Below the pieces are notes generated by a model. It worked only from the letters and a program-made list of their open reading frames with translations, was not told the origin of the DNA and searched no databases. The translations under genes were made by a program, and so were the position numbers. 64,000 nt of DNA. Origin: Streptomyces sindenensis (GTDB lineage Bacteria; Actinomycetota; Actinomycetes; Streptomycetales; Streptomycetaceae). The stretch lies in assembly GCF_014649035.1 (NCBI RefSeq), contig NZ_BMSG01000023.1:54064-118063 (forward strand), written 5' to 3'. Positions 50,787 through 58,932 of the stretch are shown piece after piece. Position 1 is the stretch's first letter. Each line of letters starts with the position of its first letter.

Positions 50787-51563
50787 TCAGTACGCGCTGT
50801 TGACGTTGTCCATGGAGCCGTAGCGGTCGGCCGCGTAGTTGCAGGCGGCGACGATGTTGGCGACCGGGTCGTACAGGTCCTTCTTGGTGCCCGCCACGTG
50901 GTAGCGGTCGAAGGTCGGCTGGATCACCTGGAGCAGACCCTTGGACGGGACGCCGTTGCGGGCGTTGATGTCCCAGTTGTTGATCGCCCAGCGGTTGCCG
51001 CTGGACTCACGGATGATGTTGCGGTGGATCCCCTCGTAGGAGCCGGGGATGCCTTCCTTCTTCATGATCGCCATGGCCTCGCGGATCCAGCCGTCCAGGT
51101 TGTTGGCGTAGACGGGCTTGCGCGCGGTGGAGCGGTTGGCCTTCTCGGACGCGCGCTTCTTCGCGTCCGCCTTGGCCTTGGCGGCCTTCTCGGCCTTGTC
51201 CTTGGCCTCGGCGGCGGCCTTGGCCTTCGCCTCGGACGCGGCCTTCGCCTTCGCGGCCTTGGCCTTGGTCTCGGCGGCGGCCTTCGCCTTGGCGGCGTCG
51301 GCGGCCTTCACCAGCTTCTCGGCGGTCGAGTGCTGCTCGATCATGCTGTTCTGCACGGTCTTGGCCTGGGCGGTTCCCGTGGCGTTGGTGAAGGCCACGG
51401 GCGCAGCGGCGGCTGCCGCCTGCGGGGCAATCTCGGCATCGGCGTTCGACGGGACGAGCGAGAAGGTCAGGGCGGCGACGCCCAGGGCCGACACACCGGC
51501 CACGGAGATCTTCTGGACCTTGTTCAGACGACGGAGACGACTGGGAATGCGAGTCGCAGACAT
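50787..51563 (-). CDS. Secreted lytic transglycosylase-like protein (SLT domain)
   Basis: A 258-residue secreted protein with an N-terminal signal segment (ISVAGVSALGVAALTFSLVPSNADA). Then comes a long Ala/Lys/Glu helical stretch (about 85-145, probably coiled coil or wall-spanning) and a C-terminal SLT domain with the catalytic-Glu motif IIRESSGNRWAINN followed by GVPSKGLLQVIQPTF. It should cleave peptidoglycan. ATG 51563, with GAGGT a few bases upstream. The 270-bp upstream region has two hairpins (GTCCTC-CGT-GAGGAC and GGAGG/GCCTCC). Confidence 0.9.
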   Translation of the reverse strand: MSATRIPSRLRRLNKVQKISVAGVSALGVAALTFSLVPSNADAEIAPQAAAAAAPVAFTNATGTAQAKTVQNSMIEQHSTAEKLVKAADAAKAKAAAETKAKAAKAKAASEAKAKAAAEAKDKAEKAAKAKADAKKRASEKANRSTARKPVYANNLDGWIREAMAIMKKEGIPGSYEGIHRNIIRESSGNRWAINNWDINARNGVPSKGLLQVIQPTFDRYHVAGTKKDLYDPVANIVAACNYAADRYGSMDNVNSAY

Positions 51564-51835
51564 GTAGGGCTACCTCTTCGAATGCTCAGGTGTCCTCACG
51601 GAGGACGAGACCGGAGGCGGTGATGCGCACCTCCGTCGGGGACGAGAGCAATTCTTAGCGGCAGCAAAATCCTGTGGCAAAGGTGTGACGTACGAAGCCG
51701 GGTAGTAGAGAAGGGTCCCGTTCGTCCGAAATGACCTCCATTTATGCCTGCTCAAAACGCCCTTATGGGCCCACTAGGTACGTTCGTAAGTGACGTGCAT
51801 CCTATGCCTGGGCTCACATCGGCGAGGTAACAGTC

Positions 51836-53170
51836 TCACCACTCGTTGCTGGAGCAATTCGGAGCGTTACGTTCCTCATCCGGCAGGATGAGGTGGACGT
51901 CCCCGAACTCATGCCACAGGTACCGCTCCTGGAGCGCCGCCTCGTACCCGTGGCGCAGCGCCTCGCGCCCCGCCACCGCCTCCAGCATCAGCAGATGCGA
52001 GGCCCGCGGCTCGTGCAGCCCGGTCAGCAGCCCGGCCACCACCCGCACCCCCCGCCGCGGCGTCACCACGAGGTCCGTCCACCCCTCGGCGGGCCGCACC
52101 ACCCCGTCCGCGCCCACCGCCGACTCCAGCGCCCGCACGGCCGTCGTCCCCACCGCGACCACCCTCCCGCTCCCCGCCGCCCGCACGGCGTTCACCAGCC
52201 ACGCCGTCGCCGCCGGCACCGCGAACCGCTCCGGGTACGGCGGCTCGTGCGCCTCCGCCGAGGCCACCCCCGTATGCAGGGACAGCGGGGCGAACAGCAC
52301 CCCCCGGCGCACCAGCTCCGCCACCAGCGAGGCCGTGAAGGGGCGCGCGGCGCTCGGCATCTCCGCCGAACCGCTCCCGTCCGGGGAGTCCACCGCGAAC
52401 ACCGTCCGGTACGCCGACAGCGGCTGATCCCGATCCGTGTACCCGTACCGAATGGGCCGCCCGTACCGGCGCAACAGCTCCGGCACCGGCTCCGGCACCC
52501 GCGCCCACCACAGCCGGGCCCCGGCCGCGGGCCCCAGCGGCTCCTCCAGCACCAGGGCCCGCCCGCCCGGCAGCCGCACCACCGCCCCCGCCGGACCACC
52601 GGGCCGCGGCCCGGTCACCCCCGCCCCCACGGGCGCCCGCAGCTCCACCGCCCACCGCCCGTCCGCACCCCGCGTCGAGAAGTGCACGACGACCCGCTCC
52701 CCGCCCACCCGCCCGTTCACCGCGGCGGGCAACGTCATGGACGTGTTCACCACCAGCACGTCCCCGGCCCGCAACTGCCCCGGCAGCTCCCGGAACGCAT
52801 GGTGCGCGACCGCCCGCCCCCGGGACACGAGCAGCCGTACGTCATCACGCCCCGCCCCGCGCTGCTCGGCCGGCACCCGAGCCGACAACTCCTCCGGCAC
52901 CCGCAGGGCCTCCAGCGCGGTGGCCTCCGCTGCGGTTCCGGCCCCGCCCGGCTGCGGCGAGGGCGCGTCCAGGGCGGGGAAGCCGACCGTGCCCTCCGCT
53001 GCGGTTCCGCCCCCGCCCGGCTGCGGCGAGGGCGCGCCCAGGGCCGGGGGACCGACCGTGGCCGCCGCAGGCTCTGCCCCGCCCGGGCCGGCCGGGGCAG
53101 ACGGCTCCCCGCCCGTCCCCGGCACGGCAAGGGCCACGTCGCCGCCCTCGCACCGCCCCCGCGCGGTCAT
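51836..53170 (-). CDS. queA: S-adenosylmethionine:tRNA ribosyltransferase-isomerase
   Basis: QueA transfers the ribosyl of SAM to 7-aminomethyl-7-deazaguanine in tRNA, in queuosine synthesis. 444 residues. VLVVNTSMTLPAAVNGR, VHFSTRGADGRW, PFTASLVAELVRRGVLFAPLSLHTGVA and TGLHEPRASHLLMLEAVAG are family motifs. The first ~85 residues are an Ala/Pro/Gly-rich extension with a tandem 23-residue repeat that is not in typical QueA. No tgt or queG is visible nearby, so its path membership is unsupported here. ATG overlaps the upstream SDR stop (ATGA). Confidence 0.87.
   Translation of the reverse strand: MTARGRCEGGDVALAVPGTGGEPSAPAGPGGAEPAAATVGPPALGAPSPQPGGGGTAAEGTVGFPALDAPSPQPGGAGTAAEATALEALRVPEELSARVPAEQRGAGRDDVRLLVSRGRAVAHHAFRELPGQLRAGDVLVVNTSMTLPAAVNGRVGGERVVVHFSTRGADGRWAVELRAPVGAGVTGPRPGGPAGAVVRLPGGRALVLEEPLGPAAGARLWWARVPEPVPELLRRYGRPIRYGYTDRDQPLSAYRTVFAVDSPDGSGSAEMPSAARPFTASLVAELVRRGVLFAPLSLHTGVASAEAHEPPYPERFAVPAATAWLVNAVRAAGSGRVVAVGTTAVRALESAVGADGVVRPAEGWTDLVVTPRRGVRVVAGLLTGLHEPRASHLLMLEAVAGREALRHGYEAALQERYLWHEFGDVHLILPDEERNAPNCSSNEW
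52924..53061. repeat. 69-bp tandem repeat inside the queA 5' end
   Basis: Two adjacent in-frame 69-bp units, both starting CCTCCGCTGCGGTTCC and about 90% identical, encode two copies of a 23-residue Pro/Gly-rich unit containing the shared APSPQPGG. Confidence 0.88.
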
Positions 53171-53892
53171 CGCGCACCCCCGTCCTGCCCCGCCGGCCTC
53201 TCCAGCAGGGCCGGAGCCGCGTACCGGCCCCCGGCGGGCCGCTCCCGCACCAGGCGCAGGAACGCGGGCGCCACGCTCTCCGGCGACGGCCGCGAATCGT
53301 CCGCGTCCTCCGGGACCGCCGCCGCGTACAGGTCCGTCGCCATGTCACCCGGGTCGACCGCCCACACCCGCAGCCCCGGCTCCTCCTCGCCCAGCACCGC
53401 CGCCAGCTGGTCCAGCGCCGCCTTCGACGCCCCGTAACCACCCCACGTCGGGTACGGCTCCGCCGCCGCGTCCGAGCTGATCACCACCACCGACCCCGCC
53501 TCCGAGGCCCGCAACAGCGGCAACGCCTCCTGCACGAGACCGAGCGCCGCCACCACATTCGTCTCCAGCGCCAGCCTGAGCCCCTCCAGCGGCAGCGCGT
53601 CCAGCCGGACCAGCGGCTCCGCCCCCAGCACGCTCGCGTTGCTCACCAGGAGATCGAGACCGCCCAGCTGACCGGCCGCCGCCACCAGATCCGCCCGGTG
53701 CGCCGCGTCCGTGACATCCCCCGGCACCGCCGCCACCCGCGTCCCGTACCGTCCGCGCAGCTCCCGCGCCGTCTCCTCCAGCACCCCGGCGGTCCGGGCG
53801 TCCAGCACCAGGTCCCAGCCCTCCCCGGCCAGCGCCCCCGCCAACGCCCGTCCCAGCCCCTTCGAACCACCTGTGATCATCGCGACCGGCAT
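53167..53892 (-). CDS. Short-chain dehydrogenase/reductase with intact active site
   Basis: A 241-residue classical SDR. ITGGSKGLGRALA is the cofactor motif and SSDAAAEPYPTWGGYGASKAAL contains the Ser and Tyr-x-x-x-Lys. WAVDPGDMATDL follows. It is translationally coupled to queA by an ATGA overlap. Substrate unknown; a link to queuosine metabolism is not supported by known pathways. Confidence 0.9.
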   Translation of the reverse strand: MPVAMITGGSKGLGRALAGALAGEGWDLVLDARTAGVLEETARELRGRYGTRVAAVPGDVTDAAHRADLVAAAGQLGGLDLLVSNASVLGAEPLVRLDALPLEGLRLALETNVVAALGLVQEALPLLRASEAGSVVVISSDAAAEPYPTWGGYGASKAALDQLAAVLGEEEPGLRVWAVDPGDMATDLYAAAVPEDADDSRPSPESVAPAFLRLVRERPAGGRYAAPALLERPAGQDGGAR

Positions 53893-54122
53893 GGTGACCG
53901 TCCCCTTCGTACCCTCGGCGTCCGCCGGGAGACCCCGGCGACTTCACCGTAGGAAGGCCCCGCAGCACCGCGCCTCGCCCTGGAGGCGCACCCGTACCCG
54001 GCACTTCGGCGTAGGTCCCGGGCAGTCCTACGACCTCCGGCCGAGAGGCGGGCCCGCAGGGCCCAGGCCGCGGCGCGCCGAGCACCGACCCGGGCCCGAT
54101 ACGACCGCCAGGCCCCCGCCGG

Positions 54123-54128
54123 TACGGT
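54123..54128 (+). promoter_or_regulatory. -10 hexamer giving a leaderless histidine kinase mRNA
   Basis: TACGGT followed by 6 nt and ATG 54135; no Shine-Dalgarno is present. Confidence 0.45.
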
Positions 54129-54134
54129 GATCCC

Positions 54135-55280
54135 ATGAGTCATCGCCCACCGTCGGGCCTCGCCGCGGTGAGTGCCGCGCTCCTCGCCATGAGCCGGCAC
54201 CTCGAAGTGGGCGACGTCCTGAAGACGATCGTCGCCTCCGCCCGCGAGCTGCTCGACGCCCAGTACGCGGCCCTCGGCGTCCCGGACGACCACGGCGGCT
54301 TCGCCCAGTTCGTGGTCGACGGCGTCAGCGACGAACAGTGGAAGGCCATCGGCCCGCTGCCCCGCCAGCACGGCATCCTCGCCGCGATGCTCCACCAGGC
54401 GAAGCCCGAACGCCTCGCCGACGTCCGGCAGGACCCCCGCTTCGGCGGCTGGCCCGACGCACACCCCGACATGTCCGACTTCCTCGGCCTGCCGATCACG
54501 GACGGCGACGAGATCATCGGCGCGCTCTTCCTCGCCAACAAGATGTGCCCCAAACCCGAGGGCGGCTGCGGCTTCACCGCCGAGGACGAGGAACTGCTCT
54601 CGATCCTCGCCCAGCACGCGGCGATCGCCCTCACCAACGCCCGCCTCTACGAACGCAGCCGCGAGCTGACCATCGCCGAGGAACGCTCCCGGCTCGCCCA
54701 CGAGCTGCACGACGCGGTCAGCCAGAAGCTGTTCTCGCTCCGCCTCACCGCCCAGGCCGCCGCCGCCCTCGTCGACCGCGACCCCGGCCGCGCCAAGGGG
54801 GAGCTCCAGCAGGTCGCCGCCCTCGCCGCCGAGGCCGTCGACGAACTGCGGGCGGCGGTGGTGGAGCTGCGTCCGGCCGCCCTCGACGAGGACGGTCTGA
54901 TCGCCACCCTCCGCACCCAGATCCAGGTCCTGGACCGGGCGCACACCGCGGAGGTCGTCTTCGAGAGCTGCGGGGTGCGCGCGCTGCCCGCCGCCCAGGA
55001 GGAAGCGCTGCTCCGGGTCGCCCAGGAGGCCCTCCACAACGCCCTGCGCCACTCCGGGGCGGAACGCGTGAGCGTCACCCTGGCCCGGCGCGGCCCCGCC
55101 ACCGTCCTGCGCGTCACCGACGACGGGGACGGGTTCGACCCCACCGCCGTCCGACGGGCGGGCCGCCACCTCGGCCTCGTCTCCATGCGCCACCGGGCGA
55201 ACAGCGTCGGCGGCCGACTCACCGTTGTATCGGAGCCCGGCAAGGGCGCCACGATCGAGATGGAGGTCCCCGGTGGCTGA
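54135..55280 (+). CDS. GAF-domain sensor histidine kinase (NarL-type)
   Basis: A 381-residue kinase without transmembrane segments. The GAF domain spans about 20-170 (DVLKTIVASARELLDAQYAALGV, DFLGLPITDGDEIIGALFLANK). The HisKA_3 box is ERSRLAHELHDAVSQKLFSLRL, with the phospho-His in ELHD, and the HATPase has LLRVAQEALHNALRHS and DDGDGFDP. A cytoplasmic GAF could sense a small molecule, redox or a haem ligand. The stop overlaps the response-regulator start by 8 nt. Confidence 0.93.
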   Translation: MSHRPPSGLAAVSAALLAMSRHLEVGDVLKTIVASARELLDAQYAALGVPDDHGGFAQFVVDGVSDEQWKAIGPLPRQHGILAAMLHQAKPERLADVRQDPRFGGWPDAHPDMSDFLGLPITDGDEIIGALFLANKMCPKPEGGCGFTAEDEELLSILAQHAAIALTNARLYERSRELTIAEERSRLAHELHDAVSQKLFSLRLTAQAAAALVDRDPGRAKGELQQVAALAAEAVDELRAAVVELRPAALDEDGLIATLRTQIQVLDRAHTAEVVFESCGVRALPAAQEEALLRVAQEALHNALRHSGAERVSVTLARRGPATVLRVTDDGDGFDPTAVRRAGRHLGLVSMRHRANSVGGRLTVVSEPGKGATIEMEVPGG

Positions 55281-55917
55281 CAAGATCATCAGGGTGTTGC
55301 TGGTCGACGACCATCAGGTGGTCCGCCGCGGACTGCGCACCTTCCTGGAGATCCAGGAGGACATAGAGGTCGTCGGCGAGGCCTCCGACGGCGCGGAGGG
55401 CGTGGACCGGGCCGAGGAGCTGCGCCCCGACGTCGTGCTGATGGACATCAAGATGCCCGGCACCGACGGTATCGAGGCGCTGCGGCGCCTGCGCGAACTC
55501 GACAACCCGGCCAAGGTCCTCATCGTCACCAGCTTCACCGAACAGCGCACCGTGGTCCCCGCCCTGCGCGCCGGAGCCTCCGGTTACGTCTACAAGGACG
55601 TCGACCCGGACGCCCTGGCGGGGGCGATCCGCTCGGTCCACGCCGGACACGTCCTGCTCCAGCCCGAGGTCGCCGGGGCCCTCCTCGCCCAGGAGGACGC
55701 GGGCACCGGCACAGGCCGGGGGAGCACGCTCACCGAACGGGAACGCGAGGTGCTCGGCCTCATCGCCGACGGCCGCTCCAACCGGGAGATCGCCCGGGCC
55801 CTCGTCCTCTCCGAGAAGACGGTCAAGACCCACGTCTCGAACATCCTGATGAAGCTCGACCTGGCCGACCGCACCCAGGCGGCGCTGTGGGCGGTACGCC
55901 ACGGAGCGGTGGGCTGA
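55273..55917 (+). CDS. LuxR-type (NarL/FixJ) response regulator
   Basis: A 214-residue regulator and partner of the preceding kinase. The receiver has VDDHQVVRRGL, the phospho-acceptor Asp in VVLMDIKMPG and the Lys in GYVYKDVD. The C-terminal HTH is LTEREREVLGLIADGRSNREIARALVLSEKTVKTHVSNI. GTG 55273 lies inside the kinase gene. Target genes unknown; chpE begins just downstream. Confidence 0.94.
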   Translation: MADKIIRVLLVDDHQVVRRGLRTFLEIQEDIEVVGEASDGAEGVDRAEELRPDVVLMDIKMPGTDGIEALRRLRELDNPAKVLIVTSFTEQRTVVPALRAGASGYVYKDVDPDALAGAIRSVHAGHVLLQPEVAGALLAQEDAGTGTGRGSTLTEREREVLGLIADGRSNREIARALVLSEKTVKTHVSNILMKLDLADRTQAALWAVRHGAVG

Positions 55918-55960
55918 CGCAGCAGCCTCGGGTGCGGGTTCCCGCCCGGACTGAGATTCA

Positions 55961-55966
55961 TACTGT
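55961..55966 (+). promoter_or_regulatory. Candidate -10 of chpE
   Basis: TACTGT ends 7 nt before an ATG (55974) that is in frame with chpE; the gene's own GTG with a Shine-Dalgarno is 93 nt further on. Confidence 0.4.
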
Positions 55967-56066
55967 CGGGTGTATGTCACCCGAACGGCGCATCCTCCCG
56001 GGCGGCACGGCGTTCTCCAGGGCGTGCTGCGGCGGTTCGCCGCAGCCTTTCCAGGAGGAGCCTGAA

Positions 56067-56318
56067 GTGAAGAACCTGAAGAAGGCCGCCGCCGTCACGA
56101 TGATCGCGGGCGGGCTCATCGCCGCCGGCGCCGGCGCCGCCTCCGCCACCGGCCACAGCGGTGCCGACGCCCACGGCGTGGCCACCGACTCCCCGGGCGT
56201 CGCCAGCGGCAACCTCGTGCAGGTCCCGGTGGCCGTCCCGGTGAACGTGGTCGGCAACACGGTCAACGTGGTGGGCCTGCTCAACCCGGCCTTCGGCAAC
56301 CTCGGCCTGAACCACTGA
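56067..56318 (+). CDS. chpE: Short chaplin lacking the cysteine pair (ChpE-like)
   Basis: Chaplins are secreted amphipathic proteins that coat Streptomyces aerial hyphae. 83 residues: a signal peptide (KNLKKAAAVTMIAGGLIAAGAGAASA) and one chaplin domain containing VASGNLVQVPVAVPVNVVGN, TVNVVGLLNPAFGN and LGLNH. The two Cys conserved in most chaplins are replaced (Val-Val-Gly and Gly-Leu-Gly positions), a known property of ChpE. GTG 56067 has GGAGGAG 7 nt upstream. From memory chpE is SCO1800, agreeing with the surrounding gene order. Confidence 0.92.
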   Translation: MKNLKKAAAVTMIAGGLIAAGAGAASATGHSGADAHGVATDSPGVASGNLVQVPVAVPVNVVGNTVNVVGLLNPAFGNLGLNH

Positions 56319-56374
56319 CCAGCCCCCCTGACGCCGGAAGCCCCGCCCGCTGTTCCAGCCCGCCAGGCGAGCTG

Positions 56375-56400
56375 TTCCAGCCCGTCCGGCGCTTGAGGAC
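56375..56400. repeat. 26-bp dispersed repeat, copy 1
   Basis: Begins TTCCAGCCCG, contains TCCGGCGC and ends TTGAGGAC. Identical copy at 56458. A truncated TTCCAGCCCG-CCAGGCGA version lies just upstream (about 56353). Confidence 0.88.
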
Positions 56401-56457
56401 GGAACCCTCAGGGCGGGGCTCCCGCACACCAACGGGCTCCCCGCCCGAGGGGTCCCC

Positions 56458-56483
56458 TTCCAGCCCGTCCGGCGCTTGAGGAC
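56458..56483. repeat. 26-bp dispersed repeat, copy 2
   Basis: Identical to 56375-56400. Motifs of this kind are common in Streptomyces intergenic DNA; here they flank a GC-rich stretch downstream of chpE. Confidence 0.88.
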
Positions 56484-56498
56484 AAGAGGCCCGCGGGC

Positions 56499-57290
56499 CT
56501 ACCGCCGTACCTCCCCGCCCTCCACATACGCGTTGTACGCCGCCACCAACGCCCGCCGAGCCACCCGCTCCACCGGCCGCAAAGCCTCCCCCCGCGCCGC
56601 GATCTCCGACGCGCTCACCGCACTGCCGTGCCCGTTCTCGTACGCCACCGAGACGAGCAGCCCCACCCGCTGCGCCATCTCCAGCACCCGCACCGCCCGC
56701 GGCGGATACCCGGGCGCCAGCACCTCACGCCCGCCACCCCGCTCCACCCGCGCCCGGTAGGCATCCACCGCCGCCTCCGCCACCGGCCCGGAACCAGCCA
56801 CGTCCAGCCGCGACAGAACCGCCGTCGCGTCCCGCAACGCCTCCGCCAGCTCCCGCTCCGCCTCACCCAGCGACGGCACATCCGCGGGCGGCGCCTCCCG
56901 CACCGGCAGCACCCGCCACACCACCTCGACGTGCAGATCCCCCTCCGGCCCGGCCTCGCTCACCTCCGGCACCAGCCCGTACGGCACCCCGTACGCGACC
57001 ACGGCCTCCTCCGCCTCCAGCGCCCGCGCGTTGAAGTCCGGCGGACCGCTCAGCCCCAGCGGATGCCCCGGCGCCGGCAGCGCCACCCGGAAACCGGTCG
57101 CCCCGAGCCCCCTCAGCCGGCCGAGCGCCAGCGTGAGCCCGACCGGCCCCGCCTCACCCGGCAGCCCCGCGACCCGGTGCACCGCGTCCTCTCCGACAAT
57201 CGCGAGGGCCGCCTCGTCGGGCGAGACGAGTCCCGCCAGAAGCGCGTTTCCCCAAGCGGCCAACAACCCTGAACGTGGTTCGACAAGCAT
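56499..57290 (-). CDS. Hypothetical protein
   Basis: A 263-residue soluble protein with no motif I recognise. It contains WGNALLAGLVSPDEAALAIVGEDAVHRVAGLPG near the start and RVARRALVAAYNAYVEGG at the end. Both halves are helical. It is frequent in actinomycete genomes by impression. ATG 57290 is preferred; GTG 57296 is 6 nt upstream. Divergent from an ABC ATPase gene. Confidence 0.78.
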   Translation of the reverse strand: MLVEPRSGLLAAWGNALLAGLVSPDEAALAIVGEDAVHRVAGLPGEAGPVGLTLALGRLRGLGATGFRVALPAPGHPLGLSGPPDFNARALEAEEAVVAYGVPYGLVPEVSEAGPEGDLHVEVVWRVLPVREAPPADVPSLGEAERELAEALRDATAVLSRLDVAGSGPVAEAAVDAYRARVERGGGREVLAPGYPPRAVRVLEMAQRVGLLVSVAYENGHGSAVSASEIAARGEALRPVERVARRALVAAYNAYVEGGEVRR

Positions 57291-57434
57291 GCCCACAGCC
57301 TAGGGAACGCCCGGACCGTGCCTGGCGTACGGACCTCACGCCCGAACCACTCGCGCGGTGGCGTAGGTTTTCCCTGGGAGCCGTGCCCACCGGCACGCGA
57401 CGATCGACGAGACTGCTTGGGGAGACAACGCGCC

Positions 57435-58232
57435 ATGAGCGATGTACTGGAGCTGGTGGACGTATCCGTGGTCCGCGACGGACGCGCTCTGGTGGAAGAC
57501 GTCTCCTGGTCGGTCAAGGAGGGGGAGCGCTGGGTCATCCTGGGCCCCAACGGCGCCGGCAAGACGACCCTCCTCAACCTTGCGTCCAGCTACCTCTTCC
57601 CCAGCAAGGGAGCGGCGACCGTCCTCGGCGAGAAGCTCGGCGGCGTGGGCACCGACGTCTTCGAGCTCCGCCCCCGCATCGGCATGGCGGGCGTCGCGAT
57701 GGCCGACAAGCTGCCCAAGCGCCAGACCGTGCTCCAGACCGTCCTCACCGCCGCGTACGGCATGACCGCCACCTGGCACGAGAACTACGAGGCCGTCGAC
57801 GAGGAGCGCGCCCGCGCCTTCCTCGACCGCCTCGGCATGACCGAGTACCTGGACCGCAAGTTCGGCACGCTCTCCGAAGGAGAGCGCAAGCGCACGCTCA
57901 TCGCCCGCGCCATGATGACCGACCCCGAACTGCTGCTCCTCGACGAGCCCGCCGCCGGGCTCGACCTCGGCGGGCGCGAGGACCTCGTCCGCCGCCTCGG
58001 CCGTCTCGCCCGCGACCCGTACGCCCCCTCCATGATCATGGTCACCCACCATGTCGAGGAGATCGCCCCCGGGTTCACCCACGTCCTGATGATCCGCCAG
58101 GGCAAGATCCTCGCCGCCGGCCCCATGGAGACCGAGCTCAGCTCCCGCAACCTCTCCCGCTGCTTCGGCCTGCCGCTCATCGTCGAGCACACCGGCGACC
58201 GCTACACCGCCCACGGCCTCCCGCTCTCCTGA
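57435..58232 (+). CDS. ABC transporter ATP-binding protein
   Basis: A 265-residue ATPase. GPNGAGKTTLLNL near residue 37 is Walker A, LSEGERKRTLIARAMM the signature and LLLDEPAAGLDLGGRED Walker B/D-loop. The C-terminal 'HVLMIRQGKILAAG' is typical of molybdate/iron-type (ModF-like) single ATPases. No permease is adjacent, so the partner, or a non-transport role, is open. Confidence 0.9.
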   Translation: MSDVLELVDVSVVRDGRALVEDVSWSVKEGERWVILGPNGAGKTTLLNLASSYLFPSKGAATVLGEKLGGVGTDVFELRPRIGMAGVAMADKLPKRQTVLQTVLTAAYGMTATWHENYEAVDEERARAFLDRLGMTEYLDRKFGTLSEGERKRTLIARAMMTDPELLLLDEPAAGLDLGGREDLVRRLGRLARDPYAPSMIMVTHHVEEIAPGFTHVLMIRQGKILAAGPMETELSSRNLSRCFGLPLIVEHTGDRYTAHGLPLS

Positions 58233-58326
58233 CCGAGGCCGCCGCACGAGGCCATCGCACCCCGACCGGCAAGCGGTTCACCGCAGTTGACCCCCGTGCG
58301 CCCTGTCGGTGACGCACCGACAGTCC

Positions 58327-58332
58327 TACGAT
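58327..58332 (+). promoter_or_regulatory. -10 hexamer giving a leaderless NfeD-like mRNA
   Basis: TACGAT followed by 6 nt and GTG 58339. Confidence 0.45.
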
Positions 58333-58338
58333 GACCAT

Positions 58339-58767
58339 GTGGACATCGACGCATGGGTGTGGTGGCTGATCGGCGCGGTGGGACTGGGCATCCCCCTCGT
58401 CCTGACCGCGATGCCCGAATTCGGCATGTTCGCCGTCGGGGCGGTGGCCGCATCGGCCGTCGCGGCCCTCGGCGGCGGAATCGTCGCCCAAGTGCTGGTC
58501 TTCGTGCTGGTCTCGGTCGCGCTGATCGCCGTCGTGCGCCCGATCGCCGCCAGGCACCGGGCCGGACAGACCGGGCAGGCCAGCGGCATCGACGCCCTGA
58601 AGGGCCGTCAAGCGGCCGTGCTGGAGCGGGTGTCGGCCGACAGCGGCCGCATCAAGCTCGCCGGCGAGGTCTGGTCGGCCCGCTCCTACGACCCCGACCA
58701 GGTCTTCGAGCCCGGCACCCAGGTCGATGTCGTCGACATCGACGGAGCGACGGCCGTCGTCATGTGA
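58339..58767 (+). CDS. NfeD family membrane protein
   Basis: A 142-residue short NfeD: about two or three transmembrane segments (about 5-25, 30-50 and 52-72) followed by a C-terminal OB-fold domain (GRQAAVLERVSADSGRIKLAGEVWSAR, VDVVDIDGATAVV). Short NfeD proteins act with SPFH proteins; the SPFH gene follows 165 bp on. GTG 58339 is chosen because it follows the -10 box and starts the first hydrophobic helix. Confidence 0.88.
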   Translation: MDIDAWVWWLIGAVGLGIPLVLTAMPEFGMFAVGAVAASAVAALGGGIVAQVLVFVLVSVALIAVVRPIAARHRAGQTGQASGIDALKGRQAAVLERVSADSGRIKLAGEVWSARSYDPDQVFEPGTQVDVVDIDGATAVVM

Positions 58768-58932
58768 CCGAAGCCCGCACGGGGCGGGCCCACGTCTGCC
58801 AGACTCGAAGTCGATCATGTCGATCATCACGGAGATCCGGACCGGCCCGCAACACGCCGGCCACCGGCCACGCCTGAGGACCGACCCCGATATCCGCGAT
58901 CCACCGGCCAACCGAAGGACACGAAAGACACC

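Noticed and set aside
51564..51835. c-di-AMP (ydaO) riboswitch before the SLT gene
   Set aside because: The conserved core of that riboswitch could not be found; only generic hairpins are seen.
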